Part shown: positions 1-7,356 of the stretch, piece by piece
How positions within the stretch are numbered: position 1 is the stretch's first letter
How the letters are laid out: each line of letters opens with the position of its first letter
Assembly: GCA_041655735.1 (NCBI GenBank)
Contig: JBBAEV010000006.1
Location: forward strand, 1-43,039
Direction of reading: 5' to 3'
Length of the DNA stretch: 43,039 nucleotides
From: JBBAEV01 sp041655735
Lineage (GTDB): Bacteria; Bacillota_I; Bacilli_A; RF39; UBA660
Translations under genes and position numbers: made by a program
The notes under the pieces: model-generated
Told to the model about the DNA's origin: nothing
The model's database searches: none
The model's input: only the letters and a program-made list of their open reading frames with translations

Positions 1-69
1 CCTTTTTTTATCTGTATAATACTCTTAAAAAAATATTCTGTCAATAAAAAGGAAAACAATCAGTTCTTA

Positions 70-113
70 TTATTTACCACAACATTGTTTGTATTTTTTA
101 CCACTGCCACATG
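70..113 (-). pseudogene. secA 3'-end fragment (SEC-C tail remnant)
   Basis: Read on the minus strand, this encodes the last residues of SecA, PCGSGKKYKQCCGK, then a TAA stop. An in-frame TAG lies immediately upstream, so it is not a functional gene. It matches the real secA end near 1610-1653. The differences are three synonymous third-position changes (GGT/GGG, TAC/TAT, GGT/GGC) and TAA versus TAG. Similarity stops abruptly after the CATGG on the plus strand. My inference is that this is the pre-insertion secA tail displaced by an insertion, or a SEC-C end from another gene. The remaining bases 1-69 show no gene. Confidence 0.75.
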
Positions 114-115
114 GC

Positions 116-245
116 TATTATTTTTCGAACTTCCGAGCCTATGGTTAGCTATAAATGGCTATAAAACCTAATGAAACTACAATGAATTTACACTTGAGAA
201 CACTCGAGAACGCTACCAAAATGTATGTAAAAACGTATGTAGAAT
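116..245. repeat. Phased short direct repeats at left edge of inserted segment
   Basis: Three pairs of short direct repeats lie close together. GCTATAAA occurs at 148-155 and 158-165. ACTTGAGAAC and its near-copy ACTCGAGAAC lie in tandem at 192-211. ATGTATGTA and ACGTATGTA lie at about 220-240. Spacings are 10 to 12 bases, about one helical turn. The ACGTATGTA unit recurs at the other side of the two-gene segment (1496-1530). Such arrays are typical of sites bound by tyrosine recombinases or excisionases, but no integrase gene is in the window, so this function is inferred. No gene is seen in 113-256. Confidence 0.5.
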
Positions 246-256
246 TCAAAAATGAA

Positions 257-925
257 TTAAACATCAATTGTTTCTTTTAAATCTAAGATTTTATAATTTA
301 GACCTGCTTTTTCTATTTCTGATTTCAATAATTGAGTGTCTGGATTCATAAATGGTAATGGATGTTCCATATGAACCGGTAATAGCAATGTTGGATTTAT
401 ATCTTCAGCGAACATAACTCCATCAATAATTCCAAGTGTTAGTCCATTTCTATTAAATGGCATACATATAATATCACATTTATAATCATTATTAAAATTA
501 ATCGTATCGCTTGTTGTATATAATCTTTTATTACCATCATCAATTATATAACCAACATTTTCAAATATTTCTCCACCTGCCTTTTTCATTTTAGTGAAGA
601 ATCCATGAATAGCCTTTGTCACTTCAATTTTAGTATCACCTAAATCTATAATATCTCCTTGTTTTATAACTGTAGGATTTATTAATTCAACATTATCAAC
701 AACTTCTTTGGTTGTATATATTTTAGCATTATCTCTTTTGACAATTTCATTTATTGCTTCTGCGTTGCAGTGATCTCCATGTCTATATGTTATTAAAATG
801 TAATCAATATTCTTCCACTCATTTAATAATGATTCTTCATATCCAATTTTTCCTGGATCTATTAAGAATCTTTTTTTATTAGTTTCCACTAATAAGCATG
901 ATTGATTGTACTTTGTAATTTTCAT
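257..925 (-). CDS. Metallo-beta-lactamase-fold hydrolase
   Basis: A 222-residue protein with the layout of the UlaG/UPF0173-like metallo-beta-lactamase family: an N-terminal fragment ending LIDPG (21-25), a motif region ITYRHGDH (45-52), H107, D140 in TTSD, and H185 in PVHMEH. In the family the core motif is normally THxHxDH; here the first metal His is Tyr47, while H49, D51 and H52 remain. Metal binding may therefore be altered. No signal peptide is seen, so it is probably cytoplasmic; the substrate is unknown. It follows the deaminase gene by one base (TAA-T-ATG), and its Shine-Dalgarno AGGAG lies inside the deaminase 3' end, so the two are co-translated. Both genes sit in the segment that appears inserted beyond secA. 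Confidence 0.7.
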   Translation of the reverse strand: MKITKYNQSCLLVETNKKRFLIDPGKIGYEESLLNEWKNIDYILITYRHGDHCNAEAINEIVKRDNAKIYTTKEVVDNVELINPTVIKQGDIIDLGDTKIEVTKAIHGFFTKMKKAGGEIFENVGYIIDDGNKRLYTTSDTINFNNDYKCDIICMPFNRNGLTLGIIDGVMFAEDINPTLLLPVHMEHPLPFMNPDTQLLKSEIEKAGLNYKILDLKETIDV

Positions 926-926
926 A

Positions 927-1367
927 TTATTCTCCTCTCATTTTTAAAACTTCAACTGCTTTATCTCTATGTAATTCTTTTACTATTTCAATTTCATTTT
1001 TGGAATATCTAGATAGTATATCTATATCTGTAATCATTTCAGGACAATAGTTATCATTACTATCTTGTAATGTAGCAGCATACACAATTTTTGAAAACTC
1101 TTCATAAAGAATTGCTCCCATACACATCATGCAAGGTTCACACGAAACATACATTGTTGCTCCCTTTAAATCGCCATATAAATTTTTATTTTTGGATGCG
1201 CTTTCTATAGCTTCCAATTCCGCATGAGAGTACATGCTCGCTTCTATTAAAGTTTTATCATTACTTCTACCAATTATTTCGCCATCTTTAACTACAATTG
1301 CTCCATAAGGATATTTAGCATTTTTACTAATTTCAATAGCTATATCTATAAACTTCTCATCATTCAT
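927..1367 (-). CDS. Nucleoside/nucleobase deaminase (CMP/dCMP-type zinc family)
   Basis: A 146-residue protein of the cytidine/deoxycytidylate deaminase fold. The zinc site is visible: H48-A-E50 gives the His ligand and catalytic Glu, and P78-C79-M-M-C82 gives the two Cys ligands. The N-terminal YGAIVVKDGEIIG strand is also typical. Sequence flavour is closest to guanine deaminase or TadA-like proteins; substrate cannot be decided by eye. ATG at 1367 is chosen because AGGAG lies nine bases upstream; a TTG three codons earlier would touch the ribosome-binding site. It is the first gene of a two-gene unit with the metallo-hydrolase. A TATAAT box at 1388-1393 (minus) lies just upstream. Confidence 0.8.
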   Translation of the reverse strand: MNDEKFIDIAIEISKNAKYPYGAIVVKDGEIIGRSNDKTLIEASMYSHAELEAIESASKNKNLYGDLKGATMYVSCEPCMMCMGAILYEEFSKIVYAATLQDSNDNYCPEMITDIDILSRYSKNEIEIVKELHRDKAVEVLKMRGE

Positions 1368-1495
1368 AAGTTTCAACTCCTAATAATATTATATCATAAA
1401 TTTTTATGCCTTTTGTCGTGAACTATAGGGGCAGTGATCATTTTCTTCGTAAACCCTTATAAATAAAAGGATCATATTTTAAAAAACACTTGCTA

Positions 1496-1535
1496 CATAC
1501 GTTTTAAATACGTATGTAAAACGTATGTAGGGGCA
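1496..1535. repeat. Near-perfect 36-bp palindrome built from TACATACGT units
   Basis: The segment at about 1494-1529 reads almost identically on both strands, with only one mismatched pair. It contains three copies of TACATACGT or its complement ACGTATGTA. A related pair lies at 220-240 on the other side of the two genes. The eight bases TAGGGGCA that follow also occur at 1426-1433. I read it as a protein-binding array, either recombinase arm sites of a decayed element or an operator for the deaminase operon. The rest of 1368-1560 holds a candidate promoter for the deaminase gene and no ORF. Confidence 0.6.
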
Positions 1536-1561
1536 TTTTTTGAAGAAAAATTACAACTTTT

Positions 1562-1602
1562 TAGAAAAGAAAAAGCCCATAGTTTCTTTATTTATGGGCT
1601 TT
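1562..1602 (-). terminator. Rho-independent terminator after secA
   Basis: AAAGCCCATA (1572-1581) pairs with TATGGGCTTT (1593-1602). On the minus strand the stem is followed by a run of T with one C. It begins six bases after the secA stop codon. Confidence 0.85.
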
Positions 1603-1608
1603 CGTAAG

Positions 1609-4275
1609 CTATTTGCCACAACATTGTTTATATTTTTTCCCACTGCCACATGGACAAGGGTCATTTCTACTAATCTTTTTTACTCTTATTGGTGTTTTTT
1701 TACTTGATTTACTAGTATCGGTATTAGCTACTCCTTGTACTGTTTGTGTTCTTTGAGGAGCCTTTTTTATATCTGATCTTAATAAATATATGGATGTGTC
1801 TTTTTCAATCTTATATAACATTTCATCAAACATTTGAAATCCTTCCATGGTATATTCACGCAAAGGATTTTCTTGAGCCAAACCTCTTAACCCTATTCCT
1901 TCCCTTAAATGAGCCATGGTATTTAAATGTTCCATCCAATGTGTATCAATTACTATTAAAACCATTGATTTTTCAAATTCATTAGCTACTTCAAAAGGAA
2001 TATCTTTTAATTTGTCATTATATTCGGTTAATATTTTATCTTGAATAAATTCTATTGTTTGTTCATTAGATTTATTTGTTATTTCTTTTATACTGATGTC
2101 ATTTTTTAAAAGGCTTTCATTAGTAATTTTTACTATTTCTTCTACTGCTTCTTTATCTAAATTTCCCTCAATAGAAATACGATCTTTTATAATATTATTA
2201 ACATAGTTTTTTAATATTTCAATAACTGTTTCATGAATAGATTCATTATCTAATATTTTGTTTCTTTTTTCATAAATAATTTCTCTTTGTTGGCCTAAAA
2301 CATCATCATATTGAAGTAAATGTTTACGAAGATCAAAGTTATTACCTTCGACTCTTTTTTGAGCTGATTCAATAGAACGAGTAAACATTTTACTACGGAT
2401 AGCTTGTTCGTCATTAAAACCTAATGATTCAAGCATTCCTTTAATTCTACTTGTTCCAAAGCGAACCATTAATTCATCTTCTAGTGATACAAAAAATTGT
2501 GAATAACCAGGATCCCCTTGACGACCAGAACGACCTCTTAATTGATTATCTATACGACGGGCTTCATGCCTTTCTGTTCCAATTACGCAAAGTCCTCCTA
2601 CGTCCTTAATCTTTTGGGCTTCCTCATCAGTTTTTTTCTTCATTTCATTATATAATTTTTTATATAATTTTCTAGCTTCTTTTACTTCATTATCTGAACT
2701 TTCAACAAAACTAGTTGCGGTAGATATAATTTCATCACTGTAACCTTTTTTCTTTAATTCTTTCTTAACTAGTATTTCGGCATTACCTCCAAGAACTATA
2801 TCTGTACCACGTCCTGCCATATTAGTAGCAATAGTTACTGCCCCTAAACGTCCTGCTTGTGCAATTATCTCGGCTTCACGAGCATGATTTTTAGCATTTA
2901 ATACTTCGTGTGTTATTTTTTTCTTTTTTAACATATTACTAATTAATTCACTAGTTTCTATCGCTATAGTACCTACTAATATTGGTTGTCCTTCTTTATG
3001 ACGCATTTCTATTTCATTTACTATAGCTTTAAATTTACCTTGCCTATTACTATAAACTAAGTCAGCCATATCTTTCCTAATAACTGGTTTATTAGTTGGT
3101 ATTTCTACAACATACATGTTATATATATTTCTAAATTCTTCTTCTTCTGTTTTAGCAGTACCAGTCATACCAGCCAATTTTTTATACATTCTAAAATAAT
3201 TTTGGAATGTTATTGTCGCAAGAGTTCTTGTTTCTTGTTGAATCTGTACTCCTTCTTTAGCTTCTACTGCTTGATGTAATCCTTCACTATAAGCTCTTCC
3301 TTCCATTAATCTACCAGTAAATTGATCAACAATAATTACTCTTCCTTCTTTAACTACATAATCAATATCTCTTTTCATTGAATAATTTGCTTTTAAAGCT
3401 TGATTGACATGATGTACTAAGATAGTATGTTTAATATCATATAAGTTATCAATGTTGAATGCTTTTTCACACTTTTGCGCTCCTTCTTCAGTTAAAGAAA
3501 CGCCTTTAGTTTTTTCATCATAAAGATAGTCCTTTTCTCTTTTTAATGTTTTAACAAACATATCTGCTTGAGCATAAATATTTTGTGATTGCATAGAGCC
3601 ACCAGAAATAATAAGTGGGGTTCTAGCTTCATCAATTAAAATTGAATCCACTTCATCAACAATTGCATAATTAAGTGGCTTTTGTACTCTATCTTCTTTT
3701 CTAACTGCTCTATTATCTCTTAAATAATCAAATCCTAGTTCACCGTTAGTAGAATATAAAATATCTTTACTATAAACTTCTTGTTTTTCTTTAGGAGAAA
3801 GTTCTCTAAAATTAACTCCTACAGTAAGCCCTAAAAAGTTATATATCTTACCCATCCATTCAGCATGAAAAGAAGCAAGATATTCATTAACTGTTACTAT
3901 GTGAACTCCTTTGCCAGTTAATGCATTAAGATAGGCAGGCATAACTGCAACTAATGTTTTACCTTCGCCAGTTTTCATTTCAGCAATATTACCTCGATTA
4001 ATTACTAAAGCTCCTATTAATTGAACGCGGAAAGGAAACATTCCTACTGTTCTTTTAGATGCCTCTCTAACTACCGCAAAAGCCTCTATAAGAATATCAT
4101 CTAATGTTTCACCTTTTTGTAGTCTTTCTTTAAACTCATCAGTTTTATTTCTAAGCTCTTTGTCACTTAATTTTTCCATATCATTTCTTAGAGCTTCAAT
4201 GGCATCTACTATAGGTTCCATTTTCTTTAATTCTCTTTTGGAATGATCAAAATGTTTTTTAATGAAGTTTAACAT
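1609..4275 (-). CDS. secA: SecA preprotein translocase ATPase
   Basis: The motor ATPase that drives unfolded preproteins through the SecYEG channel at the cytoplasmic membrane. The protein has 888 residues, close to the family norm. Visible features are the Walker A MKTGEGKT (100-107), the DEAD-like box VDEVDSILIDEARTP (around 208), helicase motifs such as TNMAGRGTDI and QLRGRSGRQGD, and the C-terminal zinc-binding SEC-C motif CPCGSGKKYKQCC. The start ATG has a strong GAGGAGG nine bases upstream. It is followed by its own terminator. In many Bacilli prfB lies downstream; here the deaminase segment does, next to a second secA tail at 70-113. Confidence 0.98.
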   Translation of the reverse strand: MLNFIKKHFDHSKRELKKMEPIVDAIEALRNDMEKLSDKELRNKTDEFKERLQKGETLDDILIEAFAVVREASKRTVGMFPFRVQLIGALVINRGNIAEMKTGEGKTLVAVMPAYLNALTGKGVHIVTVNEYLASFHAEWMGKIYNFLGLTVGVNFRELSPKEKQEVYSKDILYSTNGELGFDYLRDNRAVRKEDRVQKPLNYAIVDEVDSILIDEARTPLIISGGSMQSQNIYAQADMFVKTLKREKDYLYDEKTKGVSLTEEGAQKCEKAFNIDNLYDIKHTILVHHVNQALKANYSMKRDIDYVVKEGRVIIVDQFTGRLMEGRAYSEGLHQAVEAKEGVQIQQETRTLATITFQNYFRMYKKLAGMTGTAKTEEEEFRNIYNMYVVEIPTNKPVIRKDMADLVYSNRQGKFKAIVNEIEMRHKEGQPILVGTIAIETSELISNMLKKKKITHEVLNAKNHAREAEIIAQAGRLGAVTIATNMAGRGTDIVLGGNAEILVKKELKKKGYSDEIISTATSFVESSDNEVKEARKLYKKLYNEMKKKTDEEAQKIKDVGGLCVIGTERHEARRIDNQLRGRSGRQGDPGYSQFFVSLEDELMVRFGTSRIKGMLESLGFNDEQAIRSKMFTRSIESAQKRVEGNNFDLRKHLLQYDDVLGQQREIIYEKRNKILDNESIHETVIEILKNYVNNIIKDRISIEGNLDKEAVEEIVKITNESLLKNDISIKEITNKSNEQTIEFIQDKILTEYNDKLKDIPFEVANEFEKSMVLIVIDTHWMEHLNTMAHLREGIGLRGLAQENPLREYTMEGFQMFDEMLYKIEKDTSIYLLRSDIKKAPQRTQTVQGVANTDTSKSSKKTPIRVKKISRNDPCPCGSGKKYKQCCGK

Positions 4276-4326
4276 GCTATTCCTCCTCTAAGATATATTT
4301 TATCAGATTAAACATGATAATAGTAG

Positions 4327-4357
4327 TAAAAAATTAAAAAGCAAGATTAACTTGCTT
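4327..4357 (-). terminator. Terminator of the HExxH protein gene
   Basis: AAGCAAG (4339-4345) and CTTGCTT (4351-4357) form a stem with a five-base loop, followed on the minus strand by a T-rich tract. The hairpin includes the last codons of the gene upstream of it. Confidence 0.75.
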
Positions 4358-5452
4358 ATTTTTGGTTAGATATATTTTTTCTAATTTAATAGAGGATAGT
4401 TCTTGAGAAAAACTATTTTCTAGTCTTGTTATAACTTCATCATTAACAATTATGTTATTGTCTTTTATAAATGGAATATCTAATGATGATAGAAATGACA
4501 AATCTTCTTTATAAGTTGCTTGAGCATGTCCTAATACATCTGTTAAATAGAATAAATCTTTAATTTTTTCTGGGTTTTCTTTTATTCTTTGATAAAAATC
4601 AAAAGCAATTAATGTTCCTAAAACATATCTTTGTCTTTTTGGAAAAGTTAAACACGGGTAATCACTATCCATTATTGAATTTAAATAATGTTTGCCTCTT
4701 TCTGAAAAGACTTTATATTCAATGGAATCTTTGTCAAAAGATTCCAAGTAATCCTCCAGTATCTTTCTGTCCAATCTATGGTGTTTCTTATATATGTTTA
4801 TTAAATTTTTTTCAAATATAACACCCCAGGCATCATTATATGTTGAAATTACTCTATTTCTTTTTTCTATTTTTGCAGTCTCACTATTTATAATTTGTTT
4901 ACTTTGTAGATAATCCCCAAATAATAACTCAGCAGTTATTGTTGTAGATTCACCAAGAAAATCTCTTAAAATACTTTCTTGACCATATAGATGGTTGAAG
5001 GTGTGATATATTTCATGAACAATTGTATAAGCATCCTCTACAGTTTCATTATAAAATATATCAATATTTCCTCTAAGACTCACACTAGATTCATTCTCTT
5101 TTTTATTTAATTGTTTTATGGGAATATACTTAGTTCGATAATACTTAGTTCGATAATACTTAGTATTAGAACCATTTATTCTTTGTTTATTAGCCATTAT
5201 TCTTTTAAATTTATTGAAATAGTTAGGATTTAATTGACCAAAAAAACCGCCAACTATTTTTTTGGATTCTTCCAATTCCATCTCGTGCTCACATTTGCGT
5301 TTTTCCAAACCATATAATTCAGAATGATTAATAATTATTCTAGCTAATTCACATACTTTTTCAAATTGTTCAAAATGAGTTTTTAAGCTGTCTGATGTTA
5401 ATTCTTCTTTTAACACACTAGTTAACTTTAAAAAGTATTCCTTTTCCTCCAT
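4334..5452 (-). CDS. Unknown protein with HExxH zinc-peptidase motif
   Basis: I do not recognise the family. The roughly 372-residue protein has HEIYH at about 147-151 within VHEIYHTFNHLYG, then GEST (about 169) and an AELLFGDYL segment where a third Glu ligand (E169 or E176) could sit. This is a gluzincin-like arrangement seen in M3 and related peptidases. No signal peptide or membrane helix is visible. An in-frame 15-bp tandem repeat gives the repeated YYRTK at 100-110. ATG at 5452 is preferred to the ATG at 5455 because the GGAGG is only two bases from the latter. It lies between hpf and secA, which are usually adjacent in Bacilli, so it may be a lineage-specific insertion. Confidence 0.6.
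   Translation of the reverse strand: MEEKEYFLKLTSVLKEELTSDSLKTHFEQFEKVCELARIIINHSELYGLEKRKCEHEMELEESKKIVGGFFGQLNPNYFNKFKRIMANKQRINGSNTKYYRTKYYRTKYIPIKQLNKKENESSVSLRGNIDIFYNETVEDAYTIVHEIYHTFNHLYGQESILRDFLGESTTITAELLFGDYLQSKQIINSETAKIEKRNRVISTYNDAWGVIFEKNLINIYKKHHRLDRKILEDYLESFDKDSIEYKVFSERGKHYLNSIMDSDYPCLTFPKRQRYVLGTLIAFDFYQRIKENPEKIKDLFYLTDVLGHAQATYKEDLSFLSSLDIPFIKDNNIIVNDEVITRLENSFSQELSSIKLEKIYLTKNKQVNLAF
5126..5164 (-). repeat. 15-bp tandem repeat inside the HExxH gene, about 2.6 copies
   Basis: The plus-strand unit ATACTTAGTTCGATA occurs at 5126-5140 and 5141-5155, followed by nine bases of a third copy. The 15-base period keeps the reading frame and encodes repeated Y-R-T-K-Y. Confidence 0.9.
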
Positions 5453-5471
5453 CATTACCTCCAGTATAATA

Positions 5472-5996
5472 CTAAGCTTCTTCTATTATCCCATAATTAT
5501 TATCTTTTCTTTTATATAACACACACATTTTGTTATTATCTCTATTTTTAAACATAAAGAAATTATGCCCTAGTAAATTCATTTCTAATATAGCTTCTTC
5601 AACATCCATGGGTTTCATTTCTATTCGTTTTATTTTAACAACCTTTTCATTTTTATTATCTTCTTCTTCAAACTCAAGATTTATATAATTTGCTTTTTCT
5701 TTTTTCATTTTTGATTTAATACGAGTTTTATTTTTTCTAATTTGACCTTCGATCTTATCAATCACAAGATCAATAGCGTTATATAAATTATGATTAGTTT
5801 CCTCGGCTCTAATCAAAAAATGAATAGTCGGAATAGTCACCTCAATTATTTGATCATTTTTAATAACCTTTAGTAATACACGAGCTTTTATATCTTCGGA
5901 AGCAAAATATTTATCTAATTTACTAATTTTTTCTTCCAAATACTCTCTTATACTTTTAGTAATTTTAATATTTTGTGCATATATATCATATTTCAT
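5472..5996 (-). CDS. hpf: Ribosome hibernation promoting factor, long form
   Basis: Dimerises 70S ribosomes into inactive 100S particles in stationary phase. The 174-residue length matches the long form found in Bacillota. It has an N-terminal S30AE/YfiA domain (about 1-100) and a C-terminal dimerisation domain (about 120-174) with the typical KRIEMKPMDVEEAILEMNLLGHNFFMF-type sequence. A strong AGGAGGG precedes the ATG. It lies 13 to 20 bases upstream of the HExxH gene and probably shares its transcript. In B. subtilis hpf lies just upstream of secA, as it nearly does here. Confidence 0.95.
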   Translation of the reverse strand: MKYDIYAQNIKITKSIREYLEEKISKLDKYFASEDIKARVLLKVIKNDQIIEVTIPTIHFLIRAEETNHNLYNAIDLVIDKIEGQIRKNKTRIKSKMKKEKANYINLEFEEEDNKNEKVVKIKRIEMKPMDVEEAILEMNLLGHNFFMFKNRDNNKMCVLYKRKDNNYGIIEEA

Positions 5997-6030
5997 ATTA
6001 TCCCTCCTATAATAATTATATCACTATTAT

Positions 6031-6059
6031 TAAAATTAAAAAACCACTAGACAGTGGTT
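6031..6059 (-). terminator. Terminator of the cold-shock gene
   Basis: AACCACT (6042-6048) and AGTGGTT (6053-6059) form a stem overlapping the stop codon, followed on the minus strand by TTTTTTAATTTT. Confidence 0.85.
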
Positions 6060-6259
6060 GTTTCTACTTCGACTACATTTACTGCTTGAAGGCCTTTATC
6101 TGTTTCAATTAATTCAAACTCAACTAATTGACCTTCGGAAAGGGTTTTAAAACCGTCTTGTTTAATTGCTGAATAATGTACAAATATATCTTCGTTTTCT
6201 TTATAATCAACGAATCCATAACCCTTATCATTATTGAACCATTTTACCTTTCCACGCAA
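6047..6259 (-). CDS. csp: Cold-shock domain protein
   Basis: A single-stranded nucleic-acid-binding RNA chaperone. The cold-shock domain is complete: GKVKWFNNDKGYGFV contains RNP1 (KGYGFV) and DIFVHYSAI contains RNP2. I choose the TTG at 6259, giving 70 residues starting MRGKVKWFN, because family members start two or three residues before GKVKWF and the AGGTGA lies about ten bases upstream. A GTG at 6268 is in frame but is only one base from the Shine-Dalgarno. A long A/T-rich leader upstream is usual for cold-inducible genes. It has its own terminator, so it is monocistronic. Confidence 0.95.
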   Translation of the reverse strand: MRGKVKWFNNDKGYGFVDYKENEDIFVHYSAIKQDGFKTLSEGQLVEFELIETDKGLQAVNVVEVETTTV

Positions 6260-6380
6260 TACTCGCACCTCACCTTCTAGTAATACCTTACAATAATAAC
6301 TTAAATCAAATCCTTATTTATTACAATAAAATCAAACCCCAAAAAAGCGACAAAATATTATTTAAAGTACTTATTTTGTA

Positions 6381-6386
6381 AATATA
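6381..6386 (-). promoter_or_regulatory. Extended -10 of the csp promoter (candidate)
   Basis: TATATT preceded by TGG on the minus strand. It would give a leader of about 115 bases. No good -35 is seen, which is common for extended -10 promoters. Confidence 0.4.
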
Positions 6387-6530
6387 CCATAAAAAAATAT
6401 TAACAAAAAAGTATTGTTATTTTATTTCATTATGTATTAATGTTTTTAAATATTAATTAAATGGCTTATTTGTTAATCTTTAGTTTACTTTATTCCTATT
6501 CATAATTAGTTTATATTGTTTTGTAGTAAA

Positions 6531-6559
6531 TTGACAAATAATGTAGTAATTCGTATTAT
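6531..6559 (+). promoter_or_regulatory. SigA-type promoter of agrBD
   Basis: TTGACA (6531-6536) and TATTAT (6554-6559) are separated by exactly 17 bases, and agrB starts 33 bases after the -10. Two TGTAGTAA repeats, 20 bases start to start, flank the -35, close to the roughly 21-base spacing of LytTR regulator sites. AgrA binding here is inference. Confidence 0.75.
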
Positions 6560-6592
6560 AATTTTTTTAATATATAGTGTGGGGAGATAAAA

Positions 6593-7183
6593 ATGGAAAA
6601 GTGGTTTTTAAATAAATCTATAAATAATATTAAAAATAGTTATCCTAATTATTCAGAAACAAAAATAGAAGAAATAAGATATGGTTTAGAAGCAGTCTAT
6701 TTAACTATTACAAAGTTAATTATTATACTTATCATTTCTTGCTTTTTAGGAATTATAAAAGATGTGCTTATTTTATTGTTATTGTTTGGGGGCATAAGAA
6801 ATTTTGCTTATGGTATACATGCATCAAAAAGTTTAATTTGTTTATTAGCCTCTTCAACAATTTTTATGGGAGTGCCATATCTCGCAAGAGAGATTACACT
6901 CCCGCCTCATACTATGCTAGGGATGGCGTTTATTTGTATTGTGCTATATTTTATATATGCACCCGCTGATACAGAAAAACGCCCTCTAGTAAACGAAAAG
7001 AAACGTTTATTATTTAAGTTAATTACTACTTTTATTGTTATTTGTTATACTGTTATTTTGTTATTAATTAATGATAATTATTATAAAAATTTAATATTAT
7101 TTGCTATGATAATGGAATTATTAATGATTTTGCCAATTACATATAAAATGTTTGGTGAACCATATAATAATTATAAAAAATAA
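6593..7183 (+). CDS. agrB: AgrB-like peptide-processing membrane protease
   Basis: Cuts the AgrD precursor C-terminally and forms the thiolactone intermediate of an autoinducing peptide. It has 196 residues with several membrane helices (about 35-58, 58-72, 78-100, 105-125, 140-160, 165-185). The catalytic pair typical of AgrB is present: H76 in GIHA and C83 seven residues later, matching His77/Cys84 of Staphylococcus aureus AgrB. GGGGAGA precedes the ATG. The agrD gene follows 19 bases downstream with a strong ribosome-binding site. Unlike the common agrBDCA operon, the sensor and regulator genes lie on the opposite strand. Confidence 0.93.
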   Translation: MEKWFLNKSINNIKNSYPNYSETKIEEIRYGLEAVYLTITKLIIILIISCFLGIIKDVLILLLLFGGIRNFAYGIHASKSLICLLASSTIFMGVPYLAREITLPPHTMLGMAFICIVLYFIYAPADTEKRPLVNEKKRLLFKLITTFIVICYTVILLLINDNYYKNLILFAMIMELLMILPITYKMFGEPYNNYKK

Positions 7184-7202
7184 AATTAAAGGAGGTGGTT
7201 GT

Positions 7203-7325
7203 GTGAAAAAATTAATAGCCTTGGGGCTTGCGGTGATTGGAATGGCAGCTTCTTCAGCAGCAACTGTTGGATGTGTTTGGATTTTTTGGAACGAACCAAA
7301 AATGCCTAATAGTTTATTAAAATGA
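7203..7325 (+). CDS. agrD: AgrD-like autoinducing peptide precursor (40 aa)
   Basis: A short gene starting at GTG 7203, eight bases after the strong Shine-Dalgarno GGAGGTGG, and ending TGA at 7323-7325. The 40-residue product shows three AgrD zones. The N-terminal hydrophobic segment is about residues 1-22 (MKKLIALGLAVIGMAASSAA). The core G23-C24-V-W-I-F-W29 has the single Cys expected to form the thiolactone. The acidic/proline tail NEPKMPNSLLK resembles the EPKxP tails of clostridial AgrD. The expected ring is C24 to F28 or W29; the exact N-terminal cut is unknown. It lies directly after agrB. Confidence is high for the family, moderate for the mature peptide. Confidence 0.92.
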   Translation: MKKLIALGLAVIGMAASSAATVGCVWIFWNEPKMPNSLLK

Positions 7326-7329
7326 AAAT

Positions 7330-7352
7330 AAAATTCCCTATAAGGGAATTTT
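7330..7352. terminator. Bidirectional terminator between agrD and agrC
   Basis: AAAATTCCC and GGGAATTTT form a nine-base stem with a short TATA-containing loop, and A/T runs flank both sides. It sits between the convergent agrBD and agrCA units. Confidence 0.8.
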
Positions 7353-7356
7353 AACA

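Larger units (their letters stand above)
6269..6592. promoter_or_regulatory. Divergent csp / agrB control region
   Basis: This 324-base gap holds no ORF. On the minus strand an extended -10 (TGG then TATATT, at 6381-6386) would give csp a leader of about 115 bases. On the plus strand lies a consensus promoter for agrB (6531-6559). Direct repeats TGTAGTAA (6522-6529, 6542-6549) and TTAGTTTA (6480-6487, 6506-6513) are present. The base composition is extremely A/T-rich. Confidence 0.6.

Noticed and set aside
1..1608. Insertion sequence or transposon as the cause of the secA-tail duplication
   Set aside because: No transposase, no terminal inverted repeats at the segment ends, and the duplicated piece is about 43 bases, too long for a usual target-site duplication.
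4304..4330. TTATCA/TGATAA inverted repeat upstream of secA
   Set aside because: Six-base A/T-rich stem not overlapping the ribosome-binding site; likely by chance in such A/T-rich DNA.
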